A stretch of 5,003 bases of DNA from Calditrichota bacterium. GTDB lineage: Bacteria; Zhuqueibacterota; Zhuqueibacteria; Residuimicrobiales; Krinioviventaceae. The position numbers and the translations under genes are program-made. The stretch lies in NCBI GenBank assembly GCA_003818595.1, contig RPQV01000323.1, forward strand, positions 1-5,003, in the 5' to 3' direction. Shown one piece after another: positions 1 through 5,003 of this stretch; within the stretch, counting starts at the first letter, position 1; the number at the start of each line of letters is the position of its first letter. The notes under the pieces are model-generated. The model did no database searches and was not told the origin of the DNA. It worked only from the letters and a program-made list of their open reading frames with translations.

Positions 1-2
1 AT

Positions 3-956
3 CATTTTTTGTATAAAAGCCTTTTATTTTACACCGCAGGCGTTGTTTACTCGAATACCCACACTCGTGACATCGGAAAACTCGGCGGTTTGGCGCATCA
101 GATGCCCCTTTCGGCATTGTTATTTCTCATCGGCTCGCTGGCCATTTGCGGTCTGCCGCCCTTGAACGGTTTTATCAGCGAATTCCTCCTTTATATCGGA
201 TTAATACGTGGATTGACTAACGAAAACGTTTCGCTGAACGTGATCTTGATGTTGGGGGTGATCAGTCTGGCATTAATCGGTATTATTGCCATGCTGGCAT
301 TTACGCGCGTCTTCGGCTTTTGCTTTTTGGGCAAACCGAGGAGAGCGCTGCAGCCGCTGCCAAAGGAAGGCTCGCCGTTATTCCATTTACCTGCAATAGT
401 CTTCTCAATAGCCATGTTGTTCATCGGCTTGGCAGCGAGTACCATTTTTCCATTGACACGATCTGTTTTGCGGCAATTTCTCCCTCATGCAGATTTGGAC
501 GCCATCAATACAGTTTATGCCAATTTGATTTCAGTAAATCAAGCGATGATTATTTTCACCGCCTTTATCCTCTGTTTTTATGCTTTGCGCTTTCTTGTGC
601 TCCGGGGAAAATCGGTTGCAAAATTTAAAACATGGGACTGCGGTTACCAAGTGGACAGTGGACGACTGCAGTATTCACCAGACTCTTATTCTGCACCCTT
701 TATAAAACTTGCGGCTTTTCTCGTCCCCCAAAAACATGACATCAAAGGAACGGATGAACTTTTCCCGCAATCGGTCTCCCATGAAAGCGAGAGTCAAGAT
801 TTAATTGAGCAAGCCGGAATTCAACCCCTGCTCAAGACGATTCGTCAATTTTTTTCTCTTTTCAATTGGATTCAAAGCGGTCGCACGCAGCAGTATATTC
901 TTTATGGTCTGTTGTTTCTCATAATTCTGGTTATTTGGATCATCGGAGTTCGTTAA
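3..956 (+). CDS. hyfB: HyfB-like antiporter-like membrane subunit of a group 4 hydrogenase-related complex (3' part; 5' end outside window)
   Basis: This is the C-terminal 317 residues of a large proton- or sodium-channel subunit of the NuoL/MrpA-like superfamily (family members are roughly 650-680 residues, so about half is missing upstream). The reading frame is open to the window edge: before the TTG at 9 it reads His-Phe, and HFLYKSLLF matches the conserved H-x-x-x-K-S-L-L-F segment of this family, whose Lys (codon 15-17) belongs to the central ion channel. The TTG at 9 is therefore an internal Leu, not a start. Next comes GLPPLNGFISEF, with the channel acidic residue Glu at 180-182. Further on, WDCGYQ (633-650) followed by LQYSPDSYSAPFIK is the C-terminal signature typical of HyfB/HycC proteins. 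It separates a group of transmembrane helices from a polar segment and a last helix (ILYGLLFLIILVIWIIG). The stop directly abuts the ATG of the next gene. HyfB is preferred over HyfF or NuoL because of the WDCGYQ signature and gene order. The exact subfamily is inferred. Confidence 0.93.
   Translation, partial: HFLYKSLLFYTAGVVYSNTHTRDIGKLGGLAHQMPLSALLFLIGSLAICGLPPLNGFISEFLLYIGLIRGLTNENVSLNVILMLGVISLALIGIIAMLAFTRVFGFCFLGKPRRALQPLPKEGSPLFHLPAIVFSIAMLFIGLAASTIFPLTRSVLRQFLPHADLDAINTVYANLISVNQAMIIFTAFILCFYALRFLVLRGKSVAKFKTWDCGYQVDSGRLQYSPDSYSAPFIKLAAFLVPQKHDIKGTDELFPQSVSHESESQDLIEQAGIQPLLKTIRQFFSLFNWIQSGRTQQYILYGLLFLIILVIWIIGVR
945..948 (+). promoter_or_regulatory. Ribosome binding site of the hyfC-like gene
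   Basis: GGAG lies 8 nt before the ATG at 957, inside the last codons of the hyfB-like gene. It supports initiation at 957, immediately after the upstream TAA, and suggests translational coupling. Confidence 0.6.
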
Positions 957-1877
957 ATGCTGCGAATCATTTATCTCTTGCTGCTCTTCTTAGCTCCTTT
1001 TTATTTTTTGGGCTTGATTAACCGGGTCAAAGCCATGTGGGCCGGTCGGCGCGGCGCGCCTCTGCTGCAACCTTTTTGGGAGTTCCTGAAACTACTGAAA
1101 AAAGGCCAGGTTATCAGCACCACGACGACCTTTGTTTTCCGAAGTGGCGCGACGATCAATATTGCGGCCATGACCTTTGCGGCATTGCTGTTGCCAATGC
1201 CGCAGCAACGCGCAGTCATCACTTTCCCCGGCGATTTTGTCTTATTCGCCGCTGTTCTTGGATTGGCCAAGTTTTTTCTGGTCATCAGCGCCTTGGATAC
1301 CGGCAGCAGTTTTGAAGGAATGGGAGCATCGCGAGAAGTGACGTTTTCGACCATCATCGAGCCTGCTTTTTTTACCCTCATCGGCTCGCTGGCGTTGATC
1401 ACCGGCCAGACTTCTTTTGAGCTGATTTTTACAGCCCTCAACTATTCCAGCGGTTATACTATCCTGGTCAAATCGCTTTGTCTGGTATCTCTCTTTATCA
1501 TGCTGCTCAGTGAAGGTGCACGCGTGCCGATAGATGATCCCAACACGCATTTAGAATTGACCATGATCCACGAGGTGATGATTTTAGATCATTCAGGCCC
1601 GGACCTTGCGTTCATGATCTATGCCTCGGGTCTGAAAATGGTTTTGATCGTAACACTTTTGGCAAACCTGATCATTCCCAAGGGACTCGGCGGTGAGGAG
1701 AGTCTGCTCCTTTACTTCCTGTTGCTCAGCGCAGCCTCCATCGGCATCGGGCTCATTGAATCACTCACCGCTCGTCTACGGATGTCTCATGTTCCCCAGT
1801 TCATTCTGCTCATGACAGCGCTTTCTTTGACGACATTTGCAGTTATCATTTTCTTTCTGCGAGGAGGATTTAAATGA
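957..1877 (+). CDS. hyfC: HyfC-like (NuoH family) membrane anchor subunit
   Basis: A 306-residue polytopic membrane protein of the NuoH/HycD/HyfC family. In this superfamily it anchors the peripheral catalytic arm to the membrane and couples the redox reaction to the ion pumps. Three family signatures are visible: GRRGAPLLQPFWEFLKLLKKG at residues 30-50 after the first helix; ALDTGSSFEGMGASRE at 112-127, with Asp114, Arg126 and Glu127, followed by Glu135-Pro136; and the loop beginning EGARVPIDDP at 186 and ending in ELTMIHE (200-206), which carries the conserved charged residues at the arm interface. The THLELTMIHE form is typical of hydrogenase-type HyfC/HycD rather than of complex I NuoH. 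Length agrees with E. coli HycD and HyfC (about 307-315). The ATG follows the upstream stop with no gap. The end overlaps the next gene by 4 nt (ATGA). All signatures are intact, with no sign of decay. Confidence 0.96.
   Translation: MLRIIYLLLLFLAPFYFLGLINRVKAMWAGRRGAPLLQPFWEFLKLLKKGQVISTTTTFVFRSGATINIAAMTFAALLLPMPQQRAVITFPGDFVLFAAVLGLAKFFLVISALDTGSSFEGMGASREVTFSTIIEPAFFTLIGSLALITGQTSFELIFTALNYSSGYTILVKSLCLVSLFIMLLSEGARVPIDDPNTHLELTMIHEVMILDHSGPDLAFMIYASGLKMVLIVTLLANLIIPKGLGGEESLLLYFLLLSAASIGIGLIESLTARLRMSHVPQFILLMTALSLTTFAVIIFFLRGGFK
1862..1867 (+). promoter_or_regulatory. Ribosome binding site of the hyfE-like gene
   Basis: AGGAGG, the full consensus core, sits 6 nt before the ATG at 1874, inside the end of the hyfC-like gene. 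It is the strongest Shine-Dalgarno sequence in the window and fixes the start that overlaps the upstream stop as ATGA. Confidence 0.85.
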
Positions 1878-2509
1878 CCGATGTGCTCCTCATACTCTTC
1901 GGCACCACAATGCTGTATGTTTTCGCTGCAGGCCGTATCGAAGCCTATATCAAAACGCTTTCCCTTCAAGGTCTATTGCTCTTCTTCCTCGTTCTCGCCA
2001 ACATTCCTGAATTGAATTGGCTCAACCTGACTTTTCTGGTCGTCGAGACGTTGCTGATCAAGGCGATCCTCATTCCATACTTTTTACTCACCGTCATCCG
2101 GCGAAATGAAATCGGCCGCGAAGTGGAGCCCGATATTTCCCAGTTCTATTCGCTGCTGTTTTCCGTACTCATTTTTATGTTTGGCTTTTTGGTTGCTTAC
2201 TGGGCCGCATCCATAGAGTCCACGATACTGCCCCTCTATTTCGGCGTTTCCATCGCCCTGATCATAGCCAGCCTTTTTTTGATTGTCACCCGAAAGAGAA
2301 TCATCACTCACATTCTATGCTACATGATGCTGGAAAACGGGATCTTTTTACTCTCCCTTTCGGTCGCCGGTGAGATGCCCATGTTGGTCAATTTGGGAGT
2401 TTTATTGGACCTCTTTGTCGGAATTTATCTCCTGGTCATTTTTTTCAATAAAATCCAGTCGATGTATGATGGCAGTCATATCGATATACTCACCGAGCTG
2501 AAGGATTAA
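1874..2509 (+). CDS. hyfE: HyfE-like membrane subunit with NuoK-like C-terminal half
   Basis: A 211-residue, largely hydrophobic protein with several predicted transmembrane segments, close in length to E. coli HyfE (about 216). The N-terminal part has the RIEAYIKTLSLQGLL segment (residues 21-35) typical of HyfE. The C-terminal half resembles NuoK: MLENGIFLL carries Glu154, the equivalent by position of a NuoK membrane glutamate used in the proton path, and LGVLLDLFVGIYLL carries Asp179. From memory, many HyfE proteins have a Glu just before this second motif (LVELGVLLD); here that position is Asn173 (LVNLGVLLD). HyfE is thought to link the HyfC/peripheral-arm interface to the antiporter-like subunits. 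Context supports the call: it follows HyfC with a 4-nt overlap and precedes HyfF by 2 nt. Its substrate ion cannot be read from the sequence. Confidence 0.93.
   Translation: MTDVLLILFGTTMLYVFAAGRIEAYIKTLSLQGLLLFFLVLANIPELNWLNLTFLVVETLLIKAILIPYFLLTVIRRNEIGREVEPDISQFYSLLFSVLIFMFGFLVAYWAASIESTILPLYFGVSIALIIASLFLIVTRKRIITHILCYMMLENGIFLLSLSVAGEMPMLVNLGVLLDLFVGIYLLVIFFNKIQSMYDGSHIDILTELKD
2501..2505 (+). promoter_or_regulatory. Ribosome binding site of the hyfF-like gene
   Basis: AAGGA is 6 nt before the ATG at 2512 and overlaps the last codons of the hyfE-like gene. It supports this start, which lies 2 nt after the upstream TAA. Confidence 0.65.
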
Positions 2510-2511
2510 CG

Positions 2512-3945
2512 ATGCTGGGCATTATTATTCTATCCCCTATAGTGTTGGGAATTGCCGCCATTTCACTGCGATCGCATCTGATGAACCGAATTGCACTCGT
2601 CGGCTCGGCACTGATCAACGTCTTGGCTCTACTCGTTTGGTGGTCGGGATACCGTGCCCACGGGCTCCCCGGATGGCTTGCCTCCTATCTTTCCATTGAC
2701 GCTATGGCCTTTTATTTTTTAGCCATCATGTCACTGGTATATTTTGGTTCGACCATTTATACTCTCACCTATTTTAAAGAACATCACTTTTCAGCCAAGC
2801 AGGAGACCCTGTTTGTTTCGGTGTTGATGTTTTTCCTGAGTGCGATGATCGGCGTTGTGACCGCACATCACCTGGCACTCCTGTGGGTTTTCATCGAAGC
2901 CACCACATTGACCAGTGCCCTGCTGATCTACTTTGAACAAAGAAAAGCTTCGCTCGAAGCGGCATGGAAATACATATATATCTGCTCCGTCGGCATCGCC
3001 TTGGCTTTTGTCGGCATCATCATTTTATCCATCGGCAGCAAAAATGTCGGCACGCTTTTTTTCAACGATCTTTATCATGGTGCTGCAGGCTGCAATCAAT
3101 TTTGGCTCAAATTATCCTTTGCCTTTATCATTGTCGGGTTTGGTACGAAAATCGGCGTCGCTCCCATCCATGCCTGGTTGCCGGACGCTCACTCTGAAGC
3201 GCCATCCCCGGTATCTGCTCTGCTTTCGGGCACCCTGCTGAACACCGCTTTTTTAGGACTTGTGCGGGTTTACAACATCATGAAGTATGCCGAGCTGCAG
3301 AATTTCGCCAACATATTGCTGCTGCTCACAGGCTTTATGTCACTCTTTGTCTGCGCCGTATTTATGCTGCAGATCAGCAACTACAAACGCATGCTCGCCT
3401 ACTCTTCGATAGAAAACATGGGACTGCTCTTTATTGGATTGGCTTTAGGGGGACCAGGTGTTTTTGCCGCTTTCCTGCACGCCTGTGCGCACTCGATATC
3501 CAAGACCTGTCTTTTCTTAACATCGGGAAATATCCTGTCTCTTTACGGCAGCAAACAAATCAAACAGGTGAAAGGGATGATTTTCAGTCAACCTCTTACG
3601 GGTTGGCTCTGGCTGATCTCGTTTTTGGCACTCGCCGGCATGCCGCCTTTTCCGATATTTTTGAGTAAATTTTTGCTGATCAGCGCCTTTATTAAGGCAG
3701 ACTTGACCTTGCTGATCATTCCATTTTTCCTGTGTCTCATCGTCATTTTTTACGGCATGGGAGGAACAGTTTTCAACATGGTATTCGGCTCACCCGGCAC
3801 CCTGCCGACTGCCTCTGCCAGGCTTTCTCCTTCAGCATTCATCCCGCAGCTGGTTTTACTGATGATATTATTAGGCATTGGAGTTCATCTGCCGCCTTAT
3901 TTTTTAAATTTCCTGCAGGACGCCGTTCAGTTCTTGAAACCCTAA
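2512..3945 (+). CDS. hyfF: HyfF-like antiporter-like membrane subunit (NuoM/NuoN family)
   Basis: A 477-residue polytopic membrane protein of the proton-conducting antiporter-like family (Pfam group often called Proton_antipo_M). Channel residues of the family are visible in order: Glu129 in LLWVFIEATTLTS, the helix-5 glutamate; Lys213 in GFGTKIGVAP, the helix-7 lysine, followed by HAWLPDAHSEAPSPVSALLSG; YKRMLAYSSIENMG at 291-304; and HSISKTCLFL with Lys331. A final in-channel charge is Lys386 in MPPFPIFLSKFLL. The DAHSEAPSPVSALLSG wording and the position between HyfE and HyfG favour HyfF over NuoM or NuoN. It is somewhat shorter than E. coli HyfF (about 526), but none of the expected channel motifs is missing. 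It is expected to work as one of two ion pumps beside HyfB. The first helix starts right at the ATG (MLGIIILSPIVLGIAAI), so no extra N-terminal domain is present. Confidence 0.94.
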   Translation: MLGIIILSPIVLGIAAISLRSHLMNRIALVGSALINVLALLVWWSGYRAHGLPGWLASYLSIDAMAFYFLAIMSLVYFGSTIYTLTYFKEHHFSAKQETLFVSVLMFFLSAMIGVVTAHHLALLWVFIEATTLTSALLIYFEQRKASLEAAWKYIYICSVGIALAFVGIIILSIGSKNVGTLFFNDLYHGAAGCNQFWLKLSFAFIIVGFGTKIGVAPIHAWLPDAHSEAPSPVSALLSGTLLNTAFLGLVRVYNIMKYAELQNFANILLLLTGFMSLFVCAVFMLQISNYKRMLAYSSIENMGLLFIGLALGGPGVFAAFLHACAHSISKTCLFLTSGNILSLYGSKQIKQVKGMIFSQPLTGWLWLISFLALAGMPPFPIFLSKFLLISAFIKADLTLLIIPFFLCLIVIFYGMGGTVFNMVFGSPGTLPTASARLSPSAFIPQLVLLMILLGIGVHLPPYFLNFLQDAVQFLKP

Positions 3946-3948
3946 GGA
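3944..3948 (+). promoter_or_regulatory. Ribosome binding site deciding the GTG start of the hyfG-like gene
   Basis: AAGGA overlaps the TAA of the hyfF-like gene and lies 8 nt before GTG 3957. Together with the 11-nt intergenic gap it favours GTG 3957 over the first in-frame ATG, which is more than 30 codons downstream and would remove the start of the NuoC-like domain. Confidence 0.7.
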
Positions 3949-3956
3949 CAAAACAA

Positions 3957-5003
3957 GTGACTTCGACAACGATCAAAAATCTGCAGCCGATAGCGATCGA
4001 ACATATTCCATGCCTTCCGATTGACGATTTGAGAGAAAAACTCGTTGAAGATATGGCGACCGGCAAACGTGTCGTTCAATTTTTTGGAGACTCGGTCCGT
4101 GATCGAATCAACCTTTATGTGGTTATGGCAGATGACGCCGCCTCGACGCTTTCGATCATGAAAACGGATTTCACTGCAAATTCAGGCTATGCAGCCTTGA
4201 CACCTTTGATGCCCGCTTTCCACATGTTTGAACGCGAATTTTTTGAACAGTATGGCATCGAACCGGCAGGCCATCCGTGGTTGAAACCGGTTCGCCGCGG
4301 TATTGCCGGGATTTCAACGGAGGAAAAACCGTACTCATTTTTCAACATGGCGGGCGATCAGATTCACGAGGTGGGAGTCGGACCGATTCATGCGGGTGTT
4401 ATAGAACCGGGGCATTTCCGCTTCGCCTGCTTTGGCGAAGACATCCATCATCTTGAAATTCAATTGGGTTTTCAGCATCGAGGCGTGGAAAGCCTTTTCA
4501 TTCACCATCAGCATCGACCCTCTTACTTGCTGCATTTGGCGGAATCCATTGCCGGCGACACGGTCATTGGTCACACGACCGCGTTTATCTCCGCCATGGA
4601 AGCACTCCGAGGAATATTGATCTCGCGACGGGCGCAGTTGATCCGATCGTTGATGCTTGAACTGGAACGCATCGGCAATCACATAGGCGACTTGTCTGCA
4701 TTGGCAAATGATATCGCCTATCTGACGGGGAATGCTGTTTTCGGCGCACTGCGAACCAAAGTGATCAATACATCTTTGTCGATTTGCGGCAGCCGTTTCG
4801 GCCGTGGAATGATCGAATATGGCGGCGTCAATTTTGACCTTGATGATCGATTGATTGGCGAAATCAAGGCGAATCTAATAAAAATCGAGCAAGATGTCGA
4901 TTTGGCATCCGAAGTACTTTTTTCATCACCTTCCGTTCTTGCGCGCTTTGAAAAGACCGGCGTCGTTTCGCAGCAGACAGCCAAAGCTATCGGTTTGGTG
5001 GGA
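3957..5003 (+). CDS. hyfG: HyfG-like NuoC/NuoD fusion, large-subunit homologue lacking the first Ni-binding CxxC (Ehr type; 3' end outside window)
   Basis: The frame is open from GTG 3957 to the window end (349 codons). Residues about 1-120 form a short NuoC-like (complex I 30-kDa) domain, recognised by GYAALTPLMPAFHMFEREFFEQ and YGIEPAGHPWL (99-109). From about 140 the protein is NuoD/[NiFe] large-subunit-like: GPIHAGVIEPGHFRF (142-156), then LEIQLGFQHRGVESLF with His174, then RRAQLIRSLMLELERIGNH. Fusion of the two domains is typical of HycE/HyfG. Aligned by eye to E. coli HycE, the segment around DRVCGICGFAH becomes ESIAGDTVIGH: both L1 cysteines are replaced (Ala199, Thr202), as is the preceding Arg (Ser198), while the following His206 is kept. 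Only three cysteines are visible (19, 158, 277) and none form CxxC. By family knowledge such a protein cannot hold a [NiFe] site in the usual way, matching Ehr complexes. The C-terminal L2 motif is outside the window. Substrate unknown. Confidence 0.93.
   Translation, partial: MTSTTIKNLQPIAIEHIPCLPIDDLREKLVEDMATGKRVVQFFGDSVRDRINLYVVMADDAASTLSIMKTDFTANSGYAALTPLMPAFHMFEREFFEQYGIEPAGHPWLKPVRRGIAGISTEEKPYSFFNMAGDQIHEVGVGPIHAGVIEPGHFRFACFGEDIHHLEIQLGFQHRGVESLFIHHQHRPSYLLHLAESIAGDTVIGHTTAFISAMEALRGILISRRAQLIRSLMLELERIGNHIGDLSALANDIAYLTGNAVFGALRTKVINTSLSICGSRFGRGMIEYGGVNFDLDDRLIGEIKANLIKIEQDVDLASEVLFSSPSVLARFEKTGVVSQQTAKAIGLVG

Noticed and set aside
9..11. TTG as start codon of the first gene
   Set aside because: The frame continues to the window edge and the residues on either side (HF then LYKSLLF) form a conserved internal motif of HyfB. 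TTG encodes an internal Leu.
1001..1441. Reverse-strand open frame opposite the hyfC-like gene
   Set aside because: It lies fully opposite a gene with three intact family signatures, and its translation resembles no protein I recognise.
3946..3956. Possible terminator or promoter in the gap between the hyfF-like and hyfG-like genes
   Set aside because: The gap is only 11 nt, has no hairpin, and holds the end of a Shine-Dalgarno sequence and its spacer.
4335..4984. Two reverse-strand open frames (4335-4682 and 4718-4984) in the 3' part
   Set aside because: They are antisense to the HyfG-like gene, which has strong family motifs across the whole stretch and no stop to the window end.
957..5003. 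Interpretation as respiratory complex I (nuo) genes
   Set aside because: The HyfE-like gene, the WDCGYQ signature of HyfB, the THLELTMIHE form of HyfC and the gene order fit the hydrogenase-4 branch, and no nuoJ, nuoL-M-N order or other nuo genes are seen.
3957..5003. Interpretation as a hydrogen-evolving hydrogenase-4 or formate hydrogenlyase
   Set aside because: Both cysteines of the first Ni-binding motif are missing, and the substitution is clean within an otherwise well-conserved frame.

Overview
The window is one stretch of a single forward-strand operon. It encodes a membrane-bound respiratory complex of the group 4 (hydrogenase-4/formate hydrogenlyase type) [NiFe]-hydrogenase superfamily, related to complex I. 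The genes run hyfB-like (3' part only), hyfC-like, hyfE-like, hyfF-like, then a hyfG-like large-subunit gene cut off by the window end. Every base lies in a gene or in a gap of at most 11 nt. No promoter, terminator, RNA gene, repeat, CRISPR array or mobile element was seen.

Layout. 3-956: C-terminal part of the HyfB antiporter-like subunit. 957-1877: HyfC, the NuoH-like membrane anchor. 1874-2509: HyfE, with a NuoK-like C-terminal half. 2512-3945: HyfF, a second antiporter-like subunit (NuoM/NuoN family). 3957-5003: HyfG, a fusion of a short NuoC-like domain and a NuoD/[NiFe] large-subunit-like domain, with its C-terminus outside the window. The genes abut, overlap by 4 nt or are spaced by 2 and 11 nt, and each internal start has a recognisable Shine-Dalgarno sequence, so they look co-translated. 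No hyfD-like gene lies between C and E, so the complex would have two rather than three large antiporter-like subunits unless another is encoded elsewhere.

How the parts fit. In this superfamily HyfB and HyfF are ion pumps, HyfC and HyfE connect them to the peripheral arm, and HyfG with a NuoB-like HyfI (expected downstream) forms the catalytic module. The main point of interest is in HyfG. It aligns almost without gaps to formate hydrogenlyase large subunits through the region that normally carries the first Ni-binding CxxC motif, but the motif reads A-G-D-T (residues 199-202), and the 349 visible residues contain no CxxC at all. The complex-I quinone tyrosine, which falls beside the same site, is also absent. 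The complex is therefore best called an Ehr-type (energy-converting hydrogenase-related) complex: a probable ion-pumping oxidoreductase that is not a hydrogenase and whose substrate cannot be read from this window.

Organism. The sequence is bacterial in style (Shine-Dalgarno starts, ATG/GTG starts, tight operon), with base composition near balanced. I cannot assign a phylum. Complexes of this class occur in several mostly anaerobic bacterial and archaeal lineages.
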